DNA of 64,000 nucleotides. It comes from Primula veris (Eukaryota; Streptophyta; Magnoliopsida; Ericales; Primulaceae). The stretch is from NCBI GenBank assembly GCA_963682055.1, contig OY821740.1, positions 11,556,814-11,620,813 on the forward strand. Reading direction: 5' to 3'. The notes beneath the pieces are model-generated. The model searched no databases and was not told where the DNA came from. It saw only the letters and a list, made by a program, of their open reading frames with translations. Position 1 is the stretch's first letter. Each line of letters starts with the position of its first letter. Positions 1 through 11,470 of the stretch are shown piece after piece. Made by a program: the position numbers and the translations under genes.

Positions 1-1654
1 TGCAGACTTTGGAGAAGTGATAATGAATGGTATATCATTGTTAAGGATAATAATCATTAGAAGATTCTTTAGAAGAACCATGCCATCTATCATTTCGTAT
101 GTACTTCAACAATTAAAAAAACATCACCTACTGAATTGTTTTCTCCCCAATCATAAAGCATCCAATATTTTCTATCTTCTCTGGTTTTGATAGACTGGTT
201 ATCAGTTAAGAAATGTACATTTAATAAAGAAATATCCTCTTCCTTTATATTAGATAACTTAAATTTATCCTTACCTTGGTCTACAATATTAACTTAGTAT
301 ATTTCTTTAGTTTTGGAGCAACATAAACACTTTGATTACTTTATAACACGACAACAAAAATGTCCAAGTGCCAGCTAATTGGGCATTGTTTATTAAAAGT
401 TGATTAAAAAAGCTTGAGAGAAGTTTGGTGGAAGCAGTGTTATCTAATGACATGCTTGCATTATCAAACATTTACTCTAAAAGATGTGTTTAGGTTAACG
501 ATGGTGGGGACCTCGTACTTGAACAAGAATTAGGCGTATTTTAATGTTAAACTTCTGTCCGTAGACATGTCCCGATTGGCTGGTGGTGACTCCGTCTATT
601 AGATTGTCAATAATATATAATTTTTTAAGTTAAAAGGAGACAATTACGCAAAAGTCACTACACTCCATTATTTGAGCACTTAGGGGGAATCAAAGTTACC
701 AAGTTGCTTCTAGCTGATATGATTAAGTTAATTGAATTTATTTTGGTTTCTAATACTTTTTTTTTTGTTCCAAAAGAAGAAATAATTAAGTTTTACAGAA
801 AACCAAATGATTTATATCAAGTTTCCGCAGTTAAATTGAAAATTGCAACAAAAATAAAAAGAAGTGAATTTAATTAGAAGAAAATACATTCTTTTTCTGG
901 ATGAATGAAAGCACAGTTTTTTTTTCAAACTGCGTTGCTCGGAAGCCAACACCGTTCGATACTTCATGGGCTACGTTTAGTGTTTACTATGTTTCTCAAG
1001 TAAGAAAAAGTGTTCAATTAGAATTTCTCACCAGTGAGGAATATGGACATGAACAACAATTGAGTAGAATATTGAATGAAGCTCATCAAACGTATATAAG
1101 CTTTAAATATTAGCATAAATCTGCAATATGTCAAACTTGTCCGAAGTTGAAAATTTTCATTTGAGTACACAGTGAAAAATAATGACAAACAAACTGGAAG
1201 ATTAAATATGTTTGTTGACCTTTGTATAATTGGTATATATGTAATGATGTTAGCGAGCTATATGATCACAAAGGTTCCGCAAGCACATAATTTACCAATA
1301 TAGTAAATACACTAGTGTTATACAAATTGGTTTCAAGTACGTAACCCAAGTGAGACTTTTTCCATGAAATCATCCCACAATTGTTACCCATTAGTGTCAT
1401 TTTGCTGACATTGTTATAAAACCTATTTAGAATTATATCCTGTTTTACTTATCATCAAACATTAACTCTAACAAAACATGCATCAATTCTTCAGTCCCAT
1501 CCCCAACCTCGGGTTGTTACTGGCCGAAGCACAAAGAAGGGCGTCTCCACCGTCAAAAGCTAATTATTTCGTTTGCCCTGTACACTTGCAAAAATTGAAA
1601 CTTGTTTTGAGATCATGTTTTTTTTTTTTTGGAAACAGTTGTTTTGAGATGTAC
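1..1654. other. Intergenic, no gene recognised
   Basis: AT-rich sequence with stop codons in all frames. Short open frames at 901-1113 and 1478-1675 match no family I know and lack gene-like composition or a convincing promoter. Confidence 0.5.
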
Positions 1655-1808
1655 TCTAAAATCTTGTTACAGTAATATTAGCTTCCAACACAACTACTTA
1701 CAGGTTACAACATAGAAATTTCCAAAAAGTATCTAAAATCTTGTTACAGTAATATTAGCTTCCAACACAACTACTTACAGGTTACAACATAGAAATTTCC
1801 AAAAAGTA
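1655..1808. repeat. Perfect 77-bp tandem duplication
   Basis: Two back-to-back copies start at 1655 and 1732 (period 77) and look identical over their whole length. The identity implies a recent slippage or repair duplication. No gene is affected. Confidence 0.85.
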
Positions 1809-4800
1809 TGGAAGAAATCTAAATGATAGAAGAACATAGGAAAATTCAAAAAAGTACGTACAGAAGTGGAATTGCGCAATTAATATTCTAAGAATGATCA
1901 AAGGTATTGAACCGCAAATACATATAACATATCTACTGGGTTATATGTTGTTTTAAAAATATTATTGAATAGCATAAGAGACTATCAGACCTAGCATTTT
2001 ATAAGTGCGACTTCTTGACCAAATCCATGGTGGGGCAAGGGTGGACATTTGCCCACCCTTTACTATTTGAGATATAAGATTACCAAAATGCCCCCAAGAC
2101 TACTGATAATACGTTATACATTTAATATATATGGTTATGTAATTGTATAGTTATAAAAAAGAAGAATGGAATACACATAGAAGAAGACAAGGGGCCTTTT
2201 TGGAATTTGGTTTAAAACATAGTGGACAGTACTGTACTTGTATTTAAGTTTGTACATTTAATTTACTACTCTATTTAGTCCTTTCAATTTACAATGAAAG
2301 TGAATGAATAGCCTTGTAAGATGATTAAGATAATCTGCGTTACAAATTCTTTTACGAAGATATTAAGATTGAAAAATCAACTTAACAACAAAAACGATTA
2401 ACCTTAGAGGTTTATTGTAATTTACATATTGAATTAAAATTGATTCTTCCAAAATCCTTTATGTAGTCTTTATTTCTAATATTTTGGTATTCAACTTACT
2501 TTTTGCCCTCTCGTCCAATATCCTAAATTCGCCCTACTTCTGGTAGTGGACAAGTTTGATATGGAGATCAAGTAATTGGTGGACTTATGATAAAAAAGAT
2601 CGATCATCTTTTGCTTTGCTAACTCTTTGGTTGATTCGAATCATCAATTGCATTAATTGATGCGTTTTTTTTAAATGTCACAGTTGTTGTCTTCTACTGA
2701 TTTTGTAGATTTCCTTTTTTATTTTTGTCTTCTACTGCATAGGGCATGGTGCCCGGAATTCCTGGGAGAGTAAGGCTTTGAGAAATGGAACAGCTAATAA
2801 AAATTATACCTCTACAATTTTCTCTATCTTCAAACTATTACCGACCTTTTTTGACCCATGATTAAGTTTGACTACTAAAAAACCTACTTCAAACGACTAA
2901 ATTTTTTATGTCCGGAAAATGGTAATTTCTTTAATATCCTTAGTTGACTTGTACTTTTACTTGCAAATCTTGGATATTGTTGGATCTTTTATTTGAAATC
3001 TTAGGACCAGATTTTCTACTTATAACCGACTCTAACTAGTTTTTCTTATACCATTTTTACGGAAGAGAAGTGAGTACTAGTACCCTAATAAAAAATGTTG
3101 ATTTTACAGTAAAACGATTGATAAGACAAACTGGTCGAGTGATTGTAACTTGCCACCTTTTATGTCTTCCAATAAAGTAATCGGTCCAAAGGTTGCTAGT
3201 TAATCGAATACTGCCATATACTCATATTGGTTTAATAAAAAGCCACGTTTTATGTCTTCAAATAAAGTAAATTATCACAAGACTGAATTATGAAACTAGG
3301 AAAAAATAGCTCAATGTTTTGTTCTAAACTTCTAATCATCAAAACATAAGGCATAATATATAGTACAACAGAGTCTATAACTACAATGACACACGTGATT
3401 CGGCCATTACTATTGGACGTTTTGGTATAAGCTTGTCCTTAATGCTTCTTATAAACTGCTGTTTAGTGTTTTCTTTTTGGTACATCTATTTTGTTTAGAT
3501 TATTGTTTGCCTGTGTGATCAATTATTTCCATTTCTTTTTTAATATAATTATTAGGTGGTGTGAAACCCTCGTTTTATTAATAAATGGGAATAAAATGGA
3601 TTAGTCAATTCTACACTTTAGATTCTCTTTGGATTCAATATTCGATTTATATTTTAAGTATGTCAGTATGTGATGCTCCGATGCAATTATTTTGCGTAGC
3701 AATATTTAACATTTTACCCAACAATATCAAAATAATGGCATTGTAACGGGGTTGAAGAACTTTCGACATTCCCAATGAAGTCACTCCATGCTTCATTTTG
3801 AGTTGTTTCTGGCACGTGATATGTTCCATCTTGAGACAACTGAAGAAGGGATTAAAATCAATCAAATCAAATTTGTGAAGAAGGAATGACAAATTTGATG
3901 TTTATGTACTATCAGCTAAGCTATAGGCTAGATCGTGGTGATTGAGATATGATTTCAAAATCTTTAAATCACTTGTCATTTCTTTCCTAGGACATCTCGT
4001 TTTTAGGGCTTTTGGTATTTTCACTTGGTGATCCTAAATACACTGTCATGTAAAATATATGGTCAAATATTTTTGTTATTTCACGGTGCCGGCCATGTAA
4101 AATGTATGGTCAAATATTTTTGTTGTCTGTAAAATATAAGAAAAAAATAATATAAAATAGTTGTTAAAGATATTAAATTCATGATCAACAATAAATCATA
4201 ATCAACTACATAATGTAACACAGTGTACATTATTTGCCATTTAATAATTCGTATACAATTACAAATTTACAAATTATATTTTAAAAAAAAAAGTTGACGT
4301 GATCCATATAAAAAAAATCAAATACTTGTTCAGGGCTCTGATCTCATAATATTTTTTCGATATTATCATTTTATTCGTAAAAAAACTATATATAAGCGGT
4401 ATGAATATTATTCAGAAATTATTTAATTGAATCTATAATCTGCTTTTGCTATTTGTTTTGAAAAATAAAACTTCCCACATTTTTTTTGAAAATATATGTA
4501 ATTACCCATATTTAAAAATATTAGAAATATAATTGAGTGTATACAAATTAATTAGGTAATTAAGGAGTGCCAATATATTGCTTATTTTTTCTTAAAAAAA
4601 AAGAGAAACTAAAACTCAAGTGTACATTGTTACTTAGTCTTGGGAATTCCTGACCTATGTAGACCTAAAATATCACACATATCATGTTGGAGGCAGCATA
4701 TATCGAAGAAAGCCTAAGTGGTCCACTGTACGCAATTTACCATAAAACCACCATCTTCATTTGTTTCTATGATAGCTTGACAAATCACAACAGGGACGTA

Positions 4801-5246
4801 CAGATCCTTTGTTATATAAAGGGGTGCACGCTATTTTTTCTATAAGAAAAATTAAAAGTAATTTGAAAATATTAAGCTTTAAAACCAATGCTCACAATGA
4901 CCTAATTAACAATGCCAATGTAGTCGAGGATGAAACTATCATTGAATCGGTCTCAAAAGGATGTTTGATTTAGGAGGATGTTTCTATACTTTTTTTTTTC
5001 TTTAGTTGTTTGCTTAGCTCGATCAAATCTAGATTTCTAAACGTGGTAACAGTAAACGTGCAATGAAGACTTTGCAGTGTATATCAACACGGCCAATCAA
5101 CGTTGCAGATCGCCTAGTTATATTGTGCACCTTGTCGCATTAGATAACCATCCTTCGTCTATTTATATTTCTTTATTGGCTGCAAGAGTCGTTGCATCTC
5201 ATCTCTCCACTCTTCCCAAGTTCCCATCCACTCTTTCTCTTTACTT
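1809..5246. other. Intergenic region upstream of the first AHL gene
   Basis: No gene recognised. An 81-codon minus-strand frame at 3647-3892 has no recognisable domain. A short direct repeat of about 30 bp occurs twice between 4046 and 4125. The last part must contain the promoter of the AHL gene at 5391. Confidence 0.45.
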
Positions 5247-5267
5247 TTATATATTTCCTATATAAAT
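5247..5267 (+). promoter_or_regulatory. Candidate TATA region of the divergent AHL gene
   Basis: Two TATA-like stretches (TTATATATTT and CTATATAAAT) lie 125-145 bp before the ATG at 5391, a normal distance for a plant gene with a short 5' leader. Position and composition are the only evidence. Confidence 0.4.
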
Positions 5268-5390
5268 TAATTAATATTCTAGGTTCCACTTCTTGTTGGT
5301 TGCTCTTGATCCTTTTAATATCCAGTAAACTAATCACGTATAAAATATTACCTAGTGATATTATTAAACTATAATTCTCAACAGTAATCG

Positions 5391-6137
5391 ATGGCTGGAT
5401 TTGATATAAGTTCACAATCAGTTTTTGCCCACAAAATTCATCCACTACAAATAGAAAACCCTAACAGAATTTCCTCAAATATAAATGATGAGAGCAACCC
5501 TAACGAGACAAATAACGGGGTGGCCCATAAAAAGAGGGGCCGTCCTCTGGGGGCAAAGAACAAAGCCAAGCAGCCTGTGATAATCACCGAGGAGAGCCCT
5601 AACGCAATCAGGGCCCACCTCTTCGAGGTCCAAAGCGGATGCGACGTGTTTGAGTCCTTAGTTTCCTATACGCGTAAGCATCACCAGGGGATCAGCCTGC
5701 TGAGTGCGGTGGGAAGGGTGACCCAGGTCACCCTTCAGGACCCAACCTTTGGAGGCGGAGGGATCCTTCCCTTACATGGGCCCTTCGAGATTATTTCCCT
5801 ATCTGGGACATTTTTACCCCCGCCTATTAAAGAGGGGGCTACAACCCTAACTATAAATTTGGATGGTGGACATGCCCGAGTTATGGGTGGAAAAGTCTAT
5901 GGACCTTTGATTGCATGTGGGCCTGTGATCATTGTAGCCGCAGCTTTTAGTTTTGTGGCTTGTGAGAAGTTACCCCTAGAGATAAATGAACAACAAGTTC
6001 CGAATACGCAACCATTTTCCGGTGAAGGCATAGTGGGCTGTGGCGAAAACTATAATCTACAGTCCATTTCGAGGTTTCCTTTTCTCGGTATGCAAGATTC
6101 ATCGGATCAGTGGAAATCTGGTCAGGCTCCTTGTTGA
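5391..6137 (+). CDS. AHL: AHL-family AT-hook nuclear protein, divergent copy (248 aa)
   Basis: Intronless gene for an AT-hook motif nuclear-localised (AHL) protein. These bind AT-rich DNA, form trimers through the PPC (DUF296) domain and regulate growth through chromatin and partner transcription factors. Seen: a basic AT-hook at about residues 47-60 with core RGRP, then a PPC domain at about 62-190 with the family blocks VIITEESPNAIRAH, CDVFESLVSY and FLPPP. The intronless form and RGRP-type hook fit the Type I clade. Odd points: the hook continues LGAKNK where the family has PGSKNK. The conserved core GRFEIL is GPFEII (residues 130-135), replacing the arginine by proline. The C-terminus is shorter than in the paralogue at 21043 and ends QAPC. 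Coding sequence is uninterrupted, so it is probably expressed, but partner binding may be altered. ATG 5391 gives MAGFD, matching MAGLD of the paralogue. Confidence 0.9.
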   Translation: MAGFDISSQSVFAHKIHPLQIENPNRISSNINDESNPNETNNGVAHKKRGRPLGAKNKAKQPVIITEESPNAIRAHLFEVQSGCDVFESLVSYTRKHHQGISLLSAVGRVTQVTLQDPTFGGGGILPLHGPFEIISLSGTFLPPPIKEGATTLTINLDGGHARVMGGKVYGPLIACGPVIIVAAAFSFVACEKLPLEINEQQVPNTQPFSGEGIVGCGENYNLQSISRFPFLGMQDSSDQWKSGQAPC

Positions 6138-6974
6138 TCAGCACTTGTTCCTTGTTTTGACGGTCGTCTCTTTCTTTGTTGTTATGTTTTGAGGGAAAAA
6201 TAAGTCAATGCCCTAATAATACTACACAGTGTGTCGTAAATTTGGTTTATCACTCTTCTTCATCTTGGGTTTGTATTGTAAAAGATATCATTATATGCTG
6301 TTGGTATTGTAACTATTGTTGATGTTTTTTGAACTTATTATATTTTCCTTTTTGTATGTTTGACTCCAAACAGCTAAAATTTATGTCTTCTACTTTTAGA
6401 TACTAAGATATGTAGCGTTATTAATTTATTAGCACCTATCATATGGTTACTTTTGGATCCACATTCGTCGAATTAGTTGAGATGGGAGAACGATAAACTG
6501 TTTTTTCCTTGTAATTAATAAGAAGCTACTATTCAGCATCTATTTGATTATCAATTCTCAATAAGCTAAAATAAACAATTGATTTCTTTTACTTCCACCA
6601 ATTTAATAATAGCTAGTAGAAAAAGATGAACACTCCCTTACTATTAAAGGGATAGATTTCTAGAAAACATTTTATCAAGTTAAACAAAATAAACTTTAAA
6701 CTAAACATGTAGTAAAGTGTTTGAGGTCTTTTCAAGTGAATATGTTAAATAGCTTAGTAAGACAGATTATACCCATCAATTAGTATATATTTAACTTATA
6801 AATTTACTATGAACTATGTTTCTTCATTGAGGTAAAGTGACTGTATATAACACATGGCCGCCGTTCGTGACTTTGTATTATTATTTTACTTAACCCCTGG
6901 AAGACGCTGTTTCAGTGACACTCAACTCTGTATTTATGTCCGTTATCTTAATAATAATAAGGTTTGATTAAAAA
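6138..6974. other. 3' flank of the AHL gene
   Basis: AT-rich 3' UTR and downstream sequence. No further gene or repeat recognised. Confidence 0.4.
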
Positions 6975-6992
6975 ATATATATACATACATAT

Positions 6993-7067
<75 letters not shown>
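6975..7067. repeat. (AT)n microsatellite with ATAC units
   Basis: Starts with mixed ATAC/ATAT units and runs into a nearly pure AT dinucleotide tract of about 65 bp. Confidence 0.9.
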
Positions 7068-7072
<5 letters not shown>

Positions 7073-8040
7073 CCTGATCCCCATTGTCTTGTATTGATAC
7101 ACAATCCAACTAGCTATAGTTTCTATGTATTGGTTTATTTTTCTTGAGGGGCTTTTACATTATATGGCATTTTATATTTCGTGTTGACCGTTGACGTAAA
7201 TAAACAATGTTTAAATATTTGATGTTATCTACTATTTTAAGTTGAATCTGGGAATTTTATAGTATTTCTCAACACTTTGTCTGAGCTAGCCATATAAATT
7301 AAATAAAACAAATCACTTTTTAACGCGTAACTATAATATAAGTTCCTAGAGACTTCTAAACTAGATCAGCGTAATAAAAGAAGCAAATAACTTGTATACT
7401 TTAACCCTTTTGATATAGACTTTTCAAGCAAAGATTACCATGTTTTGTTTGGTAAATCTCTATTACAAAAAGTCTTAAGATTTGATGAAGTCTTTAAATT
7501 AAATATCGATCCTGTGCGAAGCTAGAATATAAATGACTAATGGTAACTCAGGTGGTGGTAAAAAGATATGTGTGTTTGATGCCAATGGTTCATGGTTCAT
7601 CTATATGGAGGTTTATTGCCAAAAGATTCATAAGGCTGATTTAGCCGGATATTGTTTTTTCCCTTGCGGAATTTCCCCCCACATGTTTTCTAGTTTTCAA
7701 TGAGTTAATAAAATGAAAATTGTTGGTCTTCTCTGACATTTATGAATATTTTTCCCCAAAGACATACCTTTTTAATACAATGATGAGAAAACCCAAATTA
7801 TTTTTAGATAAAGCCACTTCTATGTATGTTACCATTTGGGGATTGGACATTAACCTTATGGATATGAGTGAGGGTTTGATTTGGTCATATAAATGAGATT
7901 GCTATGTGATACTATTGCTTGTTGTAGAGCAGTTAGCTCTTTATGATTGAAGTTGGTAGAGGTATAGGTATAGGGTTTGATTTCTTGTTTTCTTTGCTGC
8001 ATAGTCAGATTGACCCTAACTTGTCAAAGGTTATTTTTGG
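7068..8040. other. Intergenic, nothing recognised
   Basis: AT-rich sequence with no open frame of note, no repeat structure and no RNA gene signature. Confidence 0.45.
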
Positions 8041-8324
8041 TCATGAATATATATTTCTAAACCACATGCTCAATTATTATCTAGACGATATGAGATAATT
8101 ACTCTAACACTCCGCCTCGCTCGTGGTCCAACATTTCAAGGGTCCTACGAGCGGACATATTAAATGAGTGGGGGTGAACCCAACATCGCTAGATCCGCTC
8201 TGATACCATTTTAGAATCCATATTAATTTACCATTAAAATGTCTTGTAAGAGTAAGGATTGATATCTATTTATAAACTACATGATCGATTATTGTCTATA
8301 CGATGTGGAATAATTACTCTAACA
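8041..8324 (-). mobile_element. Truncated TRIM-type LTR retroelement
   Basis: Read on the minus strand, an LTR starting TGTTAGAGTAATTAT (8324 down to about 8209) is followed by a tRNA-Met-type primer-binding site, TGGTATCAGAGC (8208-8197), a non-coding interior of under 100 bp, and a second LTR again starting TGTTAGAGTAATTAT at 8109. The second LTR is recognisable for only about 70 bp, to roughly 8041, so the 3' end is lost. No coding capacity and very small size fit a terminal-repeat retrotransposon in miniature. Confidence 0.75.
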
Positions 8325-9046
8325 GTAGCTAGCATAGTTTTGCTTATTTGTATATATATCATTTGTTTTCTTACTGTGTTTGCGAGCTGCATATGGATTA
8401 AACTTTGCATAAGCCTGTTTGTTGTTGTTTTATGAGTTAGCATCATGTTTTATTTCCATCCGAAACGTAAAAAGATCAAATGTTAACAGATTATACTTAT
8501 TCTCCGAATGTGTTTAATTAATATTTTTCGAGATGAATTCTTAACATTCTATATGAAGTTCATATTATTAATTACATTAAAATCAATATAGAGACTTCTC
8601 ACGGGCTCATGCTAACACCTTAAGTGATCCTAGTATTTCATCCCCTCACTAAGTAATTAATATTATCGTAGCTAACAAAATCTTCCCCAATGAAGCCTTA
8701 ACGATTAAATCTACCGATAAGGATTCTTAGAAGCATATCTATTAACATTAGACGATGGTACTCCTCTTGGGCAAATAAAATGTTATTGCTAGAATATCTT
8801 TTTAGGAGAAGATTTTATTAGGAAATCCCTAAATCTATACACCCGTTGTGTACCAAGTTTCTCAAGTCCCTTTAGTTATTTCCAAATTCCATGCTCCAAA
8901 TGACATTTTCTTTAAATTTGGATTTACGGGGTCTCTCAATCGTATAATATAGTGAGCTCTGTTAGTCTCCGTTGGAGGAAAAAAGATTAGGGTTGGGTTT
9001 TGCTAGATAAGTCTTGGTTCTATCAAGGTATGGTCCTTTATTGTTG
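8325..9046. other. Intergenic, nothing recognised
   Basis: No gene, repeat or RNA signature seen. Confidence 0.4.
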
Positions 9047-9048
9047 TA

Positions 9049-9303
9049 CTCTCTCTGTCCTGAATAATTGATCAACATTTTATATTGGGACGTACTTAAA
9101 TATTTAACCACATAACTATTTTGGTAAAGTAATCTACTTTAAATTATCATTATACCATTTACATTTCACACATATATAAAGTTATGATGTGCCAGTTTTT
9201 GTCTTTTTTGTTGTTGTTGATATTGTTGTGACTTCATAAAAAAATATTTACACTTAAATTTTACCACTTCTCAAAGGTATCTATTAATAATAAACGGAGG
9301 AAG
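9049..9303. mobile_element. Stowaway-like MITE
   Basis: The left end, CTCTCTCTGTCC, and the right end, whose complement reads CTTCCTCCGTTT, resemble the Stowaway terminus CTCCCTCCGTCC. TA dinucleotides flank both ends (9047-9048 and 9304-9305), as expected for Tc1/mariner-type insertion. About 255 bp, non-coding. Confidence 0.65.
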
Positions 9304-9701
9304 TAGAAATCACATGGGCCTTTGTAATTTTGAATGAGTATAACTACAATTGTTTGTTGTGCTTATTGTGTTTGGAATTTTCGATCTGATTATATGATAT
9401 ATTCGAAATCTTTAGATGTTGTTTCTTGTTTGTTTTGAGTTGCGTTTATAGGTGCTGATCAAAGAAAGTAAGGTTTGCATTAGGACTTTGGCTTGTTACA
9501 TTAATAGGCGACAGGAGTATTGAGATTTGATTAGTATGGCAAGTACCACTTTAGATTTTTGGAAGAATTAGAGATGGGGTTAATTAATTTGTGAGCTAGA
9601 TGCATTGTGCTGCTCGATTTGGCATCTTGTTTAACATTGTGACTCATGAGACCCATGTTCTACTATTCATCATGATCGTTTCTCAAGGCAACTAAATAGA
9701 A

Positions 9702-9706
9702 GTTTA
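9702..9706. repeat. Target site duplication GTTTA, left copy
   Basis: GTTTA at 9702-9706 is repeated at 17747-17751 directly after the 3' LTR. This 5-bp duplication fixes the ends of the copia insertion. Confidence 0.9.
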
Positions 9707-10017
9707 TGTTGGAAAAAATTGTAGAAAAATATATTTTTTAAACATGGTTGTTTCAAGTGGTCAGGAACTATATTTGAGTCAATTTTCGATACGACTACTC
9801 AGTTTTTCTGAGGCCATACTCAAAGTGTTTGAGTAGCTCGTACGACGAGTTTCGCAACGGTATATCGCATGACCTATTCGGAGGAATGGTGTGAATTATA
9901 ATTGGACTCGAAGGTTGGTACTCGAAAGAGGAAAAAACCGAAATCTGGAAAATGGAAAAGAGAGTGGAATTAACCCATGAGGGTTATCGCACATTGAAAA
10001 TCAAGGTTGATTTTTAT

Positions 10018-10028
10018 TCTATATATAC
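10018..10028 (+). promoter_or_regulatory. LTR promoter TATA box
   Basis: TCTATATATAC lies about 310 bp into the LTR. The same motif occurs at the equivalent place in the 3' LTR (around 16598-16608). Transcription would start about 30 bp downstream, marking the U3/R border. Confidence 0.6.
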
Positions 10029-10109
10029 AAGTCCATCTCATGTAATTGGTAAACTAATAAAGTCCACATACCCATGAGTGGTTTAGTGTGTACCACACAC
10101 GCGCGCGCT

Positions 10110-10165
10110 CGTTCGGGTCTCGGGATGCGGGTCGCGGGACGCGGGCCACGGGATGCGGGATTTGG
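10110..10165 (+). other. G-quadruplex-like block in the 5' LTR
   Basis: Successive GGG runs separated by four-base spacers (for example GGGATGCGGGTCGCGGG) continue for at least six runs just downstream of the LTR TATA box. The strand of the transcript carries the guanines. Confidence 0.6.
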
Positions 10166-11112
10166 GGAGTGTCTCGGGTCTTGGGTCTTGTACTAAACTG
10201 AAAAAGGAACTTTTGCATATTTGCAAGAGCAGTCCCTAGAGTTCCAGAAAGTTTGAAACTCCAACAGTAATGGAGGCGGATTCCGGGAATGTAACTCCCA
10301 AAATTAAATTACCACATTAAATTCTGCGGTTTCAGAATTCCTCTATATGAGGCAGCCATCCCCTCACATTCCATACACGAAAATCAGTCTCTCTTCTCTC
10401 TAAAAAACAGCATATATTTTCCTTCATAGCATATTAGAAACCAGAGAGAACCACCCACTAAAAGCTCGGTTTTGACTCGTCGCCAGTTTCCGGCGAGTCA
10501 TCCGAGAGACGTTGTACCTTGGGATCGAAACGCCAACGCAACCAGAAACATCAAGGTGGTTGGACGAATATCGGTTAAGGGCATACTGTTAACAGTAGCC
10601 TCATCTTATTTTAATTTTTCATTTCTGTCCATTTTTAATTCTGTCCATTTTCAATTCTGTTATTTAATTTTCGCAATTTACTTTTCTGTATTTTTTAATT
10701 CAGTATTTTAATTTTCAGTACTTAGCTGTAGATTTCTATTCTGTTTGTACCTTTCTGTAATTAGTTTAAAGTTCTGTTTTTTGCTGTAATTACTATTCTG
10801 TAATTTAATTCAGTAATTAGAATAGTTTCAATTCAGTCATGTACTTTCAATTTAAAACAGAACAGTCCGGCTGTTAAGTTTATACTTTCCAGTCCGGCAG
10901 TTTCTATTTATTGCAATTCAGTACATCAGATTATCAGATTATTAATTGATAATAATCTGATAATGTTTGTTTTAATTACGTTTCAGTACCTACATGTTGT
11001 AATCATTAATTTCTGTACCAATTCAAAATTAATAAAGATTACACTGGTTTTGTTTATTCTTGTTTAGTCCTTTATTTATTGTTAATTGTTATTTCGTACA
11101 CGGAAACCAACA

Positions 11113-11128
11113 ATCTTAACCGATATTA
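11113..11128 (+). other. Atypical primer-binding region of the copia element
   Basis: The interior starts without a tRNA 3'-end complement. Instead CTTAACCGATATT (11115-11127) is the exact complement of AATATCGGTTAAG at 10567-10579 in the same LTR. It may pair with the element's own RNA. A tRNA-fragment primer is another possibility. Confidence 0.4.
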
Positions 11129-11470
11129 CTGTTGTTTCTTTCGTGTATTAATTAATACAATTATTTATTTTATAATAGAAATAATACTTTTTTGTTTTCA
11201 ATTCTAAATTATATTAGAAATTGGATTACAAAGAAAAATTCCAAACAGTTTTAATTTTTATTTTTGAATCTTGTTGATACCAACCGTATTGGTATTCAAT
11301 AAGAATCGTTTAATCTTTTTAATATCAACCGTATTGATATTCAAAAGGATAAAAAAGTTTAATTTTATTGTTTGTTTAATAATTTTTTTACAAACCCAAA
11401 TATCAGTTTTGGTGTTTGTTTATAGAATTTATTGTACACGTATCTCATATGTTTTGTGTTGTCGTTTTAG

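Larger units (their letters stand above)
9707..11112 (+). repeat. 5' LTR of the copia element (1406 bp)
   Basis: Begins TGTTGGAAAAAATTG and ends CGGAAACCAACA. It contains a TATA box near 10018-10028, a guanine-rich block at 10110-10165, and a perfect hairpin at 10935-10959 (arms CAGATTATTA and TAATAATCTG, 5-nt loop) that is also present in the 3' LTR and the solo LTR. Confidence 0.93.

Noticed and set aside
901..1113. 70-codon plus-strand frame
   Set aside because: No recognisable family. The length is within chance for a window of this size.
3647..3892. 81-codon minus-strand frame
   Set aside because: No domain, no promoter or splice context, composition like the surrounding DNA.
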